A stretch of 64,000 nt of DNA from Citrobacter sp. RHB25-C09 (GTDB lineage: Bacteria > Pseudomonadota > Gammaproteobacteria > Enterobacterales > Enterobacteriaceae). The translations under genes were made by a program, and so were the position numbers. Positions 9,047 to 17,861 of the stretch are shown piece after piece. Location: NCBI RefSeq assembly GCF_013836145.1, contig NZ_CP057483.1, forward strand, positions 1,550,001 through 1,614,000, read 5' to 3'. Positions within the stretch are counted from its first letter, which is position 1, and every line of letters starts with the position of its first letter. Below the pieces are notes generated by a model, which was given only the letters and a program-made list of their open reading frames with translations, searched no databases and was not told where the DNA came from.

Positions 9047-9862
9047 TCAGCGATTAAAAGGTGGGGTATTATCCAGGACCGCCTGAATGACGTTCAGTGC
9101 ACCCTGATGATTATTATCATTTGTCTGGTAGCGACAGAGGGCTTTAATGCTGTCGGCTGCGTTTTCCATGGCGAAAGCGTAATGTGCCATTTTCAGCATT
9201 TCGGCATCGTTGCCACTGTCGCCGATGGCCACCACATTCTGTGGCGAGAGATCCCAGCGTTTTAACAGGCGGCTGATCCCATTGGCTTTATGTAATCCCG
9301 GAATAATGAGATCGATAAAGCCAAAGCCGCTGGTAACGGGCTTCATAATGCCATCCAGCGAGGTGTGCAGCGTATCGATAACCAGCGGGATTTGCGCATC
9401 GGGCAGGTTGAGCGAAAACTTGAACAGCACATCGTCAATCTCGTGATAGTCCTTTACCGGCTTGAGACGGTGATAGTGCTTTGACATTAACGCGACAAAA
9501 TCTTCCGGGGCGTTTTCGCTGACGTAGGCGCTTTGCAGGCCACAGGCCACGAAGTTACGCTGCTTATCTTTCAGCAGTTCGCCAATGACGATCTGCGATT
9601 CGTGGCGGGTGAGTTCACCATGAAAAAGCTGCTTGCCATGCTCAAACACCAGCGCGCCGTTTTCGGCAACGAAGGAGATTTCGTCCTTAAGTTCAGGGAA
9701 AAAGGAGATGAGCTGGTAATACTGGTTGCCGCTGGCGACAACGAATTCAATATTTCGTTTCTTTAGTTCTTGATACTGCGCCATAAAGCGTACGCGATCG
9801 TACTTTTTGGCGTCATCGAGAAAAGTTCCGTCCATATCGGTGACGATAACTTTGACTGTCAT
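9047..9862 (-). CDS. ybiV: YbiV, HAD-type sugar phosphatase
   Basis: A 271-residue Cof-type HAD phosphatase. Motif I is DMDGTFLDD with the nucleophile Asp, motif II is VVASGNQYY, and motif IV is GDSGNDAEML. E. coli YbiV (SupH) dephosphorylates sugar phosphates such as fructose 1-phosphate and ribose 5-phosphate. It is paralogous to the second Cof-type protein in this window at 33257. In E. coli ybiV is followed directly by ybiW; here a 3-kb effector islet separates them. Confidence 0.93.
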   Translation of the reverse strand: MTVKVIVTDMDGTFLDDAKKYDRVRFMAQYQELKKRNIEFVVASGNQYYQLISFFPELKDEISFVAENGALVFEHGKQLFHGELTRHESQIVIGELLKDKQRNFVACGLQSAYVSENAPEDFVALMSKHYHRLKPVKDYHEIDDVLFKFSLNLPDAQIPLVIDTLHTSLDGIMKPVTSGFGFIDLIIPGLHKANGISRLLKRWDLSPQNVVAIGDSGNDAEMLKMAHYAFAMENAADSIKALCRYQTNDNNHQGALNVIQAVLDNTPPFNR

Positions 9863-9942
9863 AAATGCTCCAGGCTCGAAACTGCGACCAGAAACATTTT
9901 AATAACAATGTGACCGAAACCACAAATTTAATTTCATTCGAA

Positions 9943-9974
9943 ACTACTACGGCAACCGAAGTTGCCGTAGTAGT
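9943..9974 (-). terminator. 14-bp hairpin with UUCG loop
   Basis: ACTACTACGGCAAC, a four-base loop, then its exact complement. On the minus strand the loop is TTCG closed by C-G, an extra-stable tetraloop. It lies 20 bases beyond the lipoprotein gene stop and ends the effector-immunity operon before ybiV. The T-run after it is short. Confidence 0.65.
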
Positions 9975-9994
9975 GCTGCCGGGCAAGGATTTTG

Positions 9995-10681
9995 TTAATC
10001 CCAGTTTCCATACGGGTAGGTTTTGCCTTTAATGAAATCCTGCGTCGACTGAATGAAATTAAACGAGCCGCCGGGAACAACATAGTCTTTGCACAGCGTC
10101 ATCTCGTTGCCTGCGAGGGTCCACATTTTCAGCGGTTTTACGGGAAGGCTGGGACGTCCGGCGAAATCCGGGAACCAGACGTTGACTTTGCCCCCTGGGG
10201 ACAGGCCGAAGAGAAGATTATCGTACCAGATGGGGGCACCGGATCGATATGTATGATCGGCAGGGGTTTTCATCCGTTGCCAGGTTTCCGGTCCGAACAC
10301 GGCGCTGGTCTCGTAAGTTTGTTTGTCGATATAGGACTCCCAGCAGAAGACAATGTACTGAGGCGGCTTTTTGACTTTATTGAAATTATTAAAGCTGACA
10401 CCATGAACAGCAGTAGCCCAATTGTCGATAGAATCAGGACTTCGGGAAGTCGGATCAAGCGTATTAAAGGTGTACAGATAACCATCCGTGTCTATCACCC
10501 GGACATGCAGCGTTTGCGCCGGTAGCTCATAGGGCGTGATAAGGGAAAAAGTCCACTCGCCGTAAGGCAGCGTCCAGTCACCGCTGGCGGCCTGTTTTGA
10601 CTGCAAAGGGTGAGGTTTCTGCGGGCTACAGCCAGTGATTGACAGTAATAGTGTAAGTATCAGTGTGTAATGTCTTTTCAT
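9995..10681 (-). CDS. DUF2931-type lipoprotein, probable immunity protein
   Basis: A 228-residue lipoprotein: signal peptide MKRHYTLILTLLLSITGC with the lipobox Cys at residue 18, then a globular domain (WTLPYGEWTFSLITPYELPAQ, NVWFPDFAGRP) that I recognise as DUF2931-like. Its ATG lies inside the stop of the upstream Hcp-Tle1 gene (ATGA overlap, 4 bases), so the two are translationally coupled. Lipoproteins of this kind coupled to Tle phospholipase effectors act as periplasmic immunity proteins; that role is inferred here. Family assignment is by pattern memory. Confidence 0.75.
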   Translation of the reverse strand: MKRHYTLILTLLLSITGCSPQKPHPLQSKQAASGDWTLPYGEWTFSLITPYELPAQTLHVRVIDTDGYLYTFNTLDPTSRSPDSIDNWATAVHGVSFNNFNKVKKPPQYIVFCWESYIDKQTYETSAVFGPETWQRMKTPADHTYRSGAPIWYDNLLFGLSPGGKVNVWFPDFAGRPSLPVKPLKMWTLAGNEMTLCKDYVVPGGSFNFIQSTQDFIKGKTYPYGNWD

Positions 10682-12663
10682 CGTTTTTTTCCGTCCATGT
10701 TGTAAATTGTTCTTATCCAGTTCTCGTCCGGCCGGTTCACAAAGCCGATGGTTTCGGAGGCTGAAGTACCGCCCTGCAATTCCCCGTTCTGTCTGAGAAC
10801 TACGGCGTTCCAGTGGGCCGAGCAGTGGACATAGTTTTTGGCAATCAAATCCACGTCTTCAGGCGAAAAACCGTTGACGGCTGCATGCTGGCGAGCTGCT
10901 TTTCCCATCTCACGGGCATGTTCGCAGAACGGTTTCAGTTCGTCAGGCAGCGCGTGTCCTCTGACTTTGTCGACGTCAGCAAACAACGCCCCAGCGTCGA
11001 CTGCGGCATCGACCATGACCCGCAGTGCAACCTTCGACCAGTCATAACTGACCGTACGATGGCGCAACGTCAGCGCGGCAAAGGTGCGTTTTTGCGGCTG
11101 GCTGTAGCGATCCGCTGGCGCTAAATCATCCTGCCACGCTTCCGGGGCGATCGCGTTGGTACGAATAATGGGCATGATGGCCGGCGAATGCTCCAGCACG
11201 CACAGCTGCGCCATCGTCTGCCGGTAAACGTGAGATTGCGCATCAGGCTGATTATGAGGCAGGGTTTCCACCAGCGGACGCGTGAGAAAGAGGTTTTCCC
11301 GCAGCTGCGGCAGATATCCGCCGCCGATATCGGAATGGGCGCCGGGAAGCGCCAGCTCCGGCCAGGCTGGGGCAACGCTATTGAGAGCGAAGTTATAGCG
11401 GCATTCGTGTTGGGCGATAATGTGAAACACCTTTTGCGCCACGCCGGGGCGCAGGCGGATGTTGACGTTTCCGGTATCTCCGCTGTGTGGATTAAGGCCG
11501 TTTGCCACCGAACCCACTGCCGCCACGGTGTCCATAATGCCGAGAAAGCGGGTTTTGCCCGATGATGCACCGCTATAGCTAACTTTGCCCATGCCTGCCG
11601 AAATTGCTTTGGAAATAGCGGGATCTTCTGACTGGACGCGGTTGGCAAAGTGGCGGGCAGCGGCTGCACCGCGACTAAAACCGAAGATATCAAACAGCAG
11701 GGTATCGACAACATACTTACCGTTCAAACGAGATCGTGTTTTCTTTATCTCAGCTTCAAGTTGCGCCACCGCATCGTCCGTTTTGGCGATTATCCCGGTT
11801 TCTGCGGTGCCCAGCCCCAGGCCTATCGGGTTATCAGGTTCGCCGGCGCATGTGCCTATGCCCTCAACATAGACAGCACTTTGAATATAGTTACCATCAC
11901 TTTGGAAGTTTTGTTCATACAACTCATTCAACCAATGAATATTCGTGTAATACCCCAGATAACTACCCGCTCCAATCCCGCTAATCCCCATCTTCTCCGA
12001 TGCATTTCTGGCGAGAATGGTTTCCGCATCCGGGCTGTTGATATCAAAGTGCTGCGCCGTTAGCGCCTCAAGCATGTTCCGGGTATTGACCGCGTTATTT
12101 CCCGTACCATCAAAGAACACTCCCAGCACCAGCGTTACCTTGCGTTCCGGTGGCTCTTTGGGAAGCGTGACCTTCTGCATCACCGGGAAAAGACAACCAT
12201 AATTCTCCGGCGTCAGCAGATAATCGAACTCGGTACCGGCGATGAGATGACGACTCAGAATATAATCGTAATTCACCGATATATATTCATAGTGCATATC
12301 GTTCATCTTCGCTAACTGATTAACGGACCGTATTGTTGCACCGCGAAGTTCGATAAGATAAAACTTTTCCCTGTGCCCGTATTTATTAATACGGTAAATA
12401 TAAAACGTTAATTTTAGACGTTCATTATTATTAATGGCGTTACTGAGTAATGGAGAGCTTTTGTCCAGGAGCTTGCAAAATTGCAGAGCGCGGTGATGGA
12501 TACGTCCGTTAACGCCTTCCACTGCCTGCTTCAGGCTAAAGACAAAGATTTCATCTTCGTGTCCCAGCTGATAGCGGTTACCAACAGAGTTCTGTGAACC
12601 ACAACCTGCAGAAATTTTCCCCTGAACATCACCCTCCAGCGTTAAATAAATAATGTTACTCAT
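10678..12663 (-). CDS. Hcp domain fused to a Tle1-like phospholipase (T6SS effector)
   Basis: A 661-residue protein in two parts. Residues 1 to about 165 are an Hcp tube protein (MSNIIYLTLEGDVQG, GHEDEIFVFSL, LDKSSPLLSNAINN). From about 175 a DUF2235 alpha/beta-hydrolase domain follows: VLGVFFDGTGNN, the nucleophile motif GFSRGAAAARH with Ser330, and PGAHSDIGGGY carrying the acidic residue. DUF2235 is the fold of Tle1 lipases of type VI secretion. Fusion to Hcp would let the toxin travel as part of the secreted tube (known for evolved Hcp proteins). No T6SS structural genes lie in the window, so delivery depends on an apparatus elsewhere. The lipoprotein gene downstream is the likely immunity gene. 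Confidence 0.88.
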   Translation of the reverse strand: MSNIIYLTLEGDVQGKISAGCGSQNSVGNRYQLGHEDEIFVFSLKQAVEGVNGRIHHRALQFCKLLDKSSPLLSNAINNNERLKLTFYIYRINKYGHREKFYLIELRGATIRSVNQLAKMNDMHYEYISVNYDYILSRHLIAGTEFDYLLTPENYGCLFPVMQKVTLPKEPPERKVTLVLGVFFDGTGNNAVNTRNMLEALTAQHFDINSPDAETILARNASEKMGISGIGAGSYLGYYTNIHWLNELYEQNFQSDGNYIQSAVYVEGIGTCAGEPDNPIGLGLGTAETGIIAKTDDAVAQLEAEIKKTRSRLNGKYVVDTLLFDIFGFSRGAAAARHFANRVQSEDPAISKAISAGMGKVSYSGASSGKTRFLGIMDTVAAVGSVANGLNPHSGDTGNVNIRLRPGVAQKVFHIIAQHECRYNFALNSVAPAWPELALPGAHSDIGGGYLPQLRENLFLTRPLVETLPHNQPDAQSHVYRQTMAQLCVLEHSPAIMPIIRTNAIAPEAWQDDLAPADRYSQPQKRTFAALTLRHRTVSYDWSKVALRVMVDAAVDAGALFADVDKVRGHALPDELKPFCEHAREMGKAARQHAAVNGFSPEDVDLIAKNYVHCSAHWNAVVLRQNGELQGGTSASETIGFVNRPDENWIRTIYNMDGKKR

Positions 12664-12848
12664 TTGCTTTCCTGAGTGGGGTGCTTAATCAGGAATAAGC
12701 CTAATGACAAAATTGCGGTGCGAACCTGTTATTAATCAACTTAAAGGGAAATAGTGGCCGTAATTTAAACGTAAAAGGAATAACTAACAGGTGAATTATA
12801 GTGAGTTCGGAAGAAAGTATCTTATTTCCAGCATAGTTAAATGCAAAT

Positions 12849-12875
12849 AATCCCCGGTAACTTATACCGGGGATT
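12849..12875 (-). terminator. terminator of ybiY-ybiW operon
   Basis: AATCCCCGGTA, five-base loop, then the exact complement, placed just past the ybiW stop. On the minus strand it is followed by ATTTGC, so the U-run is weak, but position and an 11-bp stem support it. Confidence 0.7.
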
Positions 12876-12887
12876 TGTGACTACAAA

Positions 12888-15320
12888 TTAAAGCGTATGC
12901 TCGGTACGCGCAATAATATCGTCCTGCGCATCCGGTGAAAGCGCGGTGAAGAAGGCAGAATAGCCCGCCACGCGTACGACCAGATCGCGATACTGGTCCG
13001 GGTGTTTTTTCGCGTCCAGCAGGGTTTCACGCGATACAATGTTGTACTGGATATGCCAGCCTTTGTGTACTTCAAAGAAGGTACGCAGCAGGAACATCAG
13101 CTTCTGCTTATCAGATTCATTCTCCAGCGTGGCCGGGTTCAGTTTCTGGTTCAACAGCACACCGCCGAGAATCGAACCGGTAGGCAACTTGCCGACGGAA
13201 CCGATCACCGCCGTGGGTCCGAGGTGGTCCGTACCGGATGCCGGGCTTGCCCCTTCCGCCAGCGGCGTATGCGCTTTACGGCCGTCTGGCGTTGCCATGG
13301 TTGCCGCACCGAACGGGACGTTTGCAGAAATGGACGATGTACCCGCGTAATAATTGCCGCCCACCGGACCACGGCCATAGCGTGGATTATGATACTGTTT
13401 CAGCTCATCGATATAGGTCTGGTAAGCACGCGCCAGCAGGGTATCCACGCTATCGTCGTCGTTGCCGTACTTTGGCGCACCGTTGATTAAACGTTGGCGC
13501 AGCTGTTCGTGGGTCAGTCCGTCAAAATCTTCCGCCAGCGCCGCAGCCAACTGCTGTTGACCCATTGCGCCCTGCTCGAAAACCAGTTTTTTCACCGCCG
13601 CCAGGCTGTTGCCGAGGTTGGCAATACCCACCTGCAAACCGGAAACCCAGTCATACTTCGCGCCACCCTGCTTGATGCTCTTCGCGCGCTCAATGCAGTC
13701 GTCCACCAGCGCCGAGCAGAGAATGTCATGTACGTTCTCTTCCAGCATGGTATCGACGACATACTCAATCTCAATGGATTTACGGGTGTAGTAGCGAATC
13801 TGGGTATCCCACGCATCCATCACTTCATCGAAGCTATTGAAATTACCGGCTGAGAGTGCTTTTTCCTGCGGCAGGAAAACCTTGCCGCTGGTGGCGTCAC
13901 GACCACCTTCCAGCGCGGCCAGCATCACACGCGCGAAGTTGATAAAGCTCATGCCGGTGCAGCGATAGCCCCATTTACCGCCGACGGCGGTTTCGATGCA
14001 GCCAATCGCCGCGTAATCGTAGGCGTCCTGTGGCTCAATACCGAGTTTGATAAATTCCGGAATAACAATTTCATCGTTGTTGAACGCGGGCATACCGAAG
14101 CCGCAGCGGATCACCTGTACACAGGCGTCGAGGAAGTCATTGCTCATCCCGGCGTGATACCGCACGCTGAGGTTCGGCTGAGTGGAGCGCAAGCGACCGC
14201 AGGATTCGAGAATCGCGTAGGAAAGCGGGTTGACCGCATCCTGCGGCTGACCGTTAACCAGGTTCTGCCCACCAATGGTGACGTTCTGATACAGCGGGCT
14301 ACCGGCTGATGCTTTGGAGTGAGAGCCAGAGCGAATTTTGTTCACTTCCAGCAGTTTCAGCCAGCAGCTATGCAGCAGTTCAATGGCGTGTTCGCGATCC
14401 AGCGACTGGTTCAGTTCCACGTCGCGGCGATAGAACGGATACAGGTACTGATCCATGCGGCCAAACGATACGGAGTGACCATTAGACTCAATTTGCAGAA
14501 TCAGTTGAATGAAATAGCACAACTGCAGTGCCTGCCAGAAGGTCTGCGGTGGCTGATGAGCGATAACCTCACAGTTTTCCGCCATCGCCAGCAGTTCGTC
14601 ACGACGTGCCTCGCGCGGTTCTTCATTCGCCATTTTGCGAGCCAGTTCGGCAAAGCGCAGGATATGATCGCTCACGGCGACCAGCACGATATCAATGGCT
14701 TTTAGAAATTGTTCGCCGTGCAGGTCTTCCAGCACGGTCAGGTTGATGCGTGAACGGCGTTCAGCGACTTTTTCGCGCAGGCCGTCGATGCCTTTATCCA
14801 GCAGCAGTGGGAAATTCACCGCCAGGTGCGCGTCGCCGGAGGTCATATTGCCTTCGGCTTTGATGATCCCGGTTTCAAGCAGGCCTTTCTGCTCGTCGGT
14901 AAACATGCCGTAGCAGCGATCCTGGACCGTCTGCCCGCGCCACCATGGGCACACTGCGTGCAGGATGCGCTTATTCTCTTCGCTCACCGCAAAACCAGCA
15001 CCCGGCCTGTCCGCCAGATCGTCGATCTCTTTTTCAATCCATGACACGGTATATTCCGGGAAGATCGGCGCGGCGCGGACTTCACTGGCCTGGTTACCGA
15101 TGATCAGTTCATCATGTTTGATCCAGATGGTGCGTTCAGCCAGATGATGCGCCAGCGCCAGTGCGCGACGAACCGGAATCGGCTTGTCCAGATGCTGCTG
15201 GTACATCTCGGTATAGTGCTGCGCACGCTCGGTACAGACCGGCGGTTTAACAATGTTTACCAGCGCGGTTTTGTGCGCCTTGATGCGATTGCTGAGTGTA
15301 TCCAGTTTCAGTTGCGTCAT
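12888..15320 (-). CDS. ybiW: YbiW, pyruvate formate-lyase-like glycyl radical enzyme
   Basis: An 810-residue glycyl radical enzyme. The thiyl Cys441 lies in AAIGCIETAVGG and the radical glycine, Gly786, in VVRVAGYSAFF near the C-terminus. The GCIE signature is the dehydratase-type active site (glycerol/diol dehydratase and relatives) rather than the Cys-Cys pair of true PflB, so formate acetyltransferase may be a misnomer; the natural substrate is unknown. It needs anaerobiosis and the activase encoded four bases upstream (ybiY). The ribosome site GAGG lies inside the ybiY stop region. Confidence 0.92.
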   Translation of the reverse strand: MTQLKLDTLSNRIKAHKTALVNIVKPPVCTERAQHYTEMYQQHLDKPIPVRRALALAHHLAERTIWIKHDELIIGNQASEVRAAPIFPEYTVSWIEKEIDDLADRPGAGFAVSEENKRILHAVCPWWRGQTVQDRCYGMFTDEQKGLLETGIIKAEGNMTSGDAHLAVNFPLLLDKGIDGLREKVAERRSRINLTVLEDLHGEQFLKAIDIVLVAVSDHILRFAELARKMANEEPREARRDELLAMAENCEVIAHQPPQTFWQALQLCYFIQLILQIESNGHSVSFGRMDQYLYPFYRRDVELNQSLDREHAIELLHSCWLKLLEVNKIRSGSHSKASAGSPLYQNVTIGGQNLVNGQPQDAVNPLSYAILESCGRLRSTQPNLSVRYHAGMSNDFLDACVQVIRCGFGMPAFNNDEIVIPEFIKLGIEPQDAYDYAAIGCIETAVGGKWGYRCTGMSFINFARVMLAALEGGRDATSGKVFLPQEKALSAGNFNSFDEVMDAWDTQIRYYTRKSIEIEYVVDTMLEENVHDILCSALVDDCIERAKSIKQGGAKYDWVSGLQVGIANLGNSLAAVKKLVFEQGAMGQQQLAAALAEDFDGLTHEQLRQRLINGAPKYGNDDDSVDTLLARAYQTYIDELKQYHNPRYGRGPVGGNYYAGTSSISANVPFGAATMATPDGRKAHTPLAEGASPASGTDHLGPTAVIGSVGKLPTGSILGGVLLNQKLNPATLENESDKQKLMFLLRTFFEVHKGWHIQYNIVSRETLLDAKKHPDQYRDLVVRVAGYSAFFTALSPDAQDDIIARTEHTL

Positions 15321-15324
15321 GAGA

Positions 15325-16224
15325 TTATCCTCGTAGAGTCGCGGTCAAACCTTTGGTACGGGCGTACTGCTGCGCAAAGGCCAGCAGTTCGGGGGCATCC
15401 AGCGGTTTATCCGGCGCGTTGTAGGGTTGGCTAAGTAAATGGTATTTGTTCATGCCCAGCGTGTGATAGGGCAGGAAGTGAATCTCGCCGACGTGAAGTT
15501 CGTCAGCGGCAAAATCCGTTATCGCTTTAACGGTTTCTTCGTCCGCGTTAAATCCTTGAATCAGCGGGACGCGAATGATGATGTTTTTTCCTGCCGCCGC
15601 GAGCTTTTTCAGGTTTTCCAGCACCCTGGCGGCGTTGCCGTCGGTCCATTGCTTAAAAGGAGCGTCAGCAACGTGTTTTAAATCCGCCAGAAAGAGGTCG
15701 ATATTGTCCAGCGACGGTTCAATATATTTCCAGGGGACGTGCAGGCAGGTTTCCACCGCCGTATGGATCCCGGCGTCATGGCTGGCCTTAAACAATGCCG
15801 CCGCCAGTTCAGGCTGCATAAAGGGTTCGCCACCGGAAAGGGTAATGCCGCCGCCGCTGCGATCGTAAAACGGTTTGTCGCGCAGTACGGTCGCCATAAT
15901 CTCATCTGCGCTTTTGGTTTCACCACAGACGGTCAGTGCCTGAGTAGGGCAGCAATCGGTCAGGCGGGTAAGAAGATCGTCAGTGAGTTTTTCGCGATGG
16001 ATAAGCAGGCCGTTCAATGCGCGTTCAATGACCCCTGGCGCGGCATGAGTACACAGCTCACAGCCTTCCAGACACAGTCGCGCATCAAACAGCAGATCCT
16101 GCGTGCGGGCGCGGCTTTCCGGGTTCTGGCACCAGCGACAGCCAAGAGAGCATCCTTTCAGGAACACCACGGTACGGATACCGGGGCCATCGTGGGTAGA
16201 ATAGCGCTGAATATTGAAAATCAT
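15325..16224 (-). CDS. ybiY: YbiY, radical SAM activase for the glycyl radical enzyme
   Basis: A 299-residue activase. The radical SAM cysteines are in GCSLGCRWC, followed by a second cysteine cluster (CLEGCELC, CCPTQAL) typical of the activases of dehydratase-type glycyl radical enzymes, and GGGITLSGGEP for SAM binding. The start is ATG at 16224 (MIFNIQRYSTHDGPG, preceded by GTGAGG), matching E. coli; the frame runs open 23 codons upstream but lacks a site there. Operon with ybiW, and divergent from fsaA. Confidence 0.93.
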   Translation of the reverse strand: MIFNIQRYSTHDGPGIRTVVFLKGCSLGCRWCQNPESRARTQDLLFDARLCLEGCELCTHAAPGVIERALNGLLIHREKLTDDLLTRLTDCCPTQALTVCGETKSADEIMATVLRDKPFYDRSGGGITLSGGEPFMQPELAAALFKASHDAGIHTAVETCLHVPWKYIEPSLDNIDLFLADLKHVADAPFKQWTDGNAARVLENLKKLAAAGKNIIIRVPLIQGFNADEETVKAITDFAADELHVGEIHFLPYHTLGMNKYHLLSQPYNAPDKPLDAPELLAFAQQYARTKGLTATLRG

Positions 16225-16356
16225 AAACGGCCTCACATGTTTCGTATAAAGATTAAATAACTTTCGAATGAAAGTAATGTTGATGTGCATCAACTAACAG
16301 AGAGGTTTTGCCGTGCTATCGTTGTTTCATGCTAATTATTAGTTTGAGGAATGGTT

Positions 16357-17019
16357 ATGGAACTCTATCTGGATACATCCGACGTTGAAGCGGTTAAGAC
16401 GCTGGCGCGTATTTTTCCGCTGGCTGGCGTGACCACCAACCCCAGTATTGTTGCGGCAGGTAAAAAACCGCTGGACGTGTTGCTTCCAGAATTACGTGAA
16501 GCGATGGGGGGAGAGGGGCGGCTGTTCGCGCAGGTGATGGCGACAACGGCGGAAGGTATGGTGGGCGATGCGCGCAAATTACAGGCGATCATCCCTGATA
16601 TCGTGGTCAAAGTGCCTGTCACGGCCGAAGGTCTGGCGGCGATAAAACTGTTGAAAGAGGAAGGTATCCCGACGCTGGGTACGGCGGTTTATGGCGCGGC
16701 ACAAGGGCTGTTATCTGCGCTGGCAGGGGCGGAATACGTTGCGCCTTACGTTAACCGCATTGATGCGCAAGGGGGCGCCGGAATTCAGACCGTGAGCGAA
16801 CTGCATGACCTGTTAAAAATTCACGCGCCGCATGCAAAAGTGCTCGCTGCCAGCTTCAAAACGCCACGTCAGGCGCTGGACTGCCTGCTGGCCGGCTGCG
16901 AGTCCATCACCCTGCCGCTGGATGTCGCCCAGCAGCTCATCAGCTACCCGGCAGTAGATGCGGCGGTCGCGAAGTTTGAACACGACTGGCAGAACGCGTT
17001 TGGTCGCACCTCAATCTAA
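16357..17019 (+). CDS. fsaA: fructose-6-phosphate aldolase A
   Basis: A 220-residue class I aldolase of the transaldolase family, nearly identical to E. coli FsaA. The Schiff-base Lys lies in DIVVKVPVTAEG, with TTNPSI near the N-terminus. It splits fructose 6-phosphate into dihydroxyacetone and glyceraldehyde 3-phosphate, and also aldolises other ketones. The start is ATG at 16357 (MELYLDTSD) after TTGAGGAATGGTT; an ATG-less start two codons earlier is not needed. Its neighbours are the ybiYW genes on the opposite strand; no functional link is shown. Confidence 0.96.
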   Translation: MELYLDTSDVEAVKTLARIFPLAGVTTNPSIVAAGKKPLDVLLPELREAMGGEGRLFAQVMATTAEGMVGDARKLQAIIPDIVVKVPVTAEGLAAIKLLKEEGIPTLGTAVYGAAQGLLSALAGAEYVAPYVNRIDAQGGAGIQTVSELHDLLKIHAPHAKVLAASFKTPRQALDCLLAGCESITLPLDVAQQLISYPAVDAAVAKFEHDWQNAFGRTSI

Positions 17020-17027
17020 TCGTTAAA

Positions 17028-17105
17028 TGCCGGATGGCGGCGTTGCCTTATCCGACCTACCGAAGAGACATTATGTCGGCCGGGTAAGCGCCAGCGCCAC
17101 CCGGC
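17028..17105. repeat. REP/BIME between fsaA and moeB
   Basis: Contains GCCGGATGGCGGCG and, inverted, CCGGGTAAGCGCCAGCGCCACCCGG, the palindromic units typical of enterobacterial REP elements. Lies between two convergent genes. Confidence 0.75.
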
Positions 17106-17111
17106 AGGAGG

Positions 17112-17861
17112 TTACTGGCCGCAAACTTCGCACTGTGGATTACGCATCAGCTTCATTTCGCGGAACTGGCAGGTCATGGCATCGTACATAACGATTTTCC
17201 CGGAAGCCGGCTGGCCATAATGCGCCAATAGCTTAATGGCCTCCATGGCTTGTAGCGAGCCAATTACGCCAATTAGCGGTGCCATCACCCCGGCTTCCAC
17301 GCAGGTTAAGGCATTTTCACCAAAAAGGCGGCTCAGGCAGCGATAGCAGGGTTCACCATCCTGCCACGTAAAGACGCTGATCTGCCCTTCCATACGAATC
17401 GCCGCGCCGGAAACCAGCGGGACTTTCGCCGCAAAGCAGCCGGCGTTGAGCTGATTACGCACCGCGACGTTATCGGTACAGTCCAGCACCAGACTGTGCC
17501 CGGCAATGAGCGCTCCCAGTGCGACATCGTCCAGCATCGCGTTAATAGGGGTTATAGTAATATGCGGATTAATTTGACTCAGCGCTTCCCGCGCCGACTC
17601 GACTTTGGCGTGTCCGATGGTCGCATCGCGGTGCAGCGTTTGACGCTGCAAATTAGAAAGCGACACGGTGTCAAAATCGAGCAGCGTCAGATGACCAACG
17701 CCGCTGCTGGCCAGATACTGCGAGGCTGCGCAACCTAAACCACCTAAGCCGACAATTAATACCTTTGCCTCTTTCAGCGCTTCCTGGCCTTCAAAGTCGA
17801 AGCCGCGCAGAATGATTTGCCGGTTGTAGCGCAGCATCTCCTGATCGCTGAGTTCTGCCAT
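17112..17861 (-). CDS. moeB: MoeB, molybdopterin-synthase adenylyltransferase
   Basis: A 249-residue E1-like enzyme that adenylates the C-terminal glycine of MoaD in molybdopterin synthesis. It has the nucleotide-binding loop GLGGLGCAASQYL, DFDTVSLSNLQRQ, and four zinc cysteines in CYRC and CEVC close to the C-terminus. Its ATG overlaps the moeA stop by one base (TAATG), so translation is coupled in the moeAB operon. Confidence 0.96.
   Translation of the reverse strand: MAELSDQEMLRYNRQIILRGFDFEGQEALKEAKVLIVGLGGLGCAASQYLASSGVGHLTLLDFDTVSLSNLQRQTLHRDATIGHAKVESAREALSQINPHITITPINAMLDDVALGALIAGHSLVLDCTDNVAVRNQLNAGCFAAKVPLVSGAAIRMEGQISVFTWQDGEPCYRCLSRLFGENALTCVEAGVMAPLIGVIGSLQAMEAIKLLAHYGQPASGKIVMYDAMTCQFREMKLMRNPQCEVCGQ

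Noticed and set aside
12664..12848. Searched for vgrG, PAAR or other T6SS genes next to the Hcp-Tle1 gene
   Set aside because: The gap is AT-rich and holds no ORF; the effector is an orphan in this window.
17028..17105. Repeated palindromes considered as a CRISPR array
   Set aside because: Units are inverted, irregularly spaced REP elements without constant repeats and unique spacers, and no cas genes are present.
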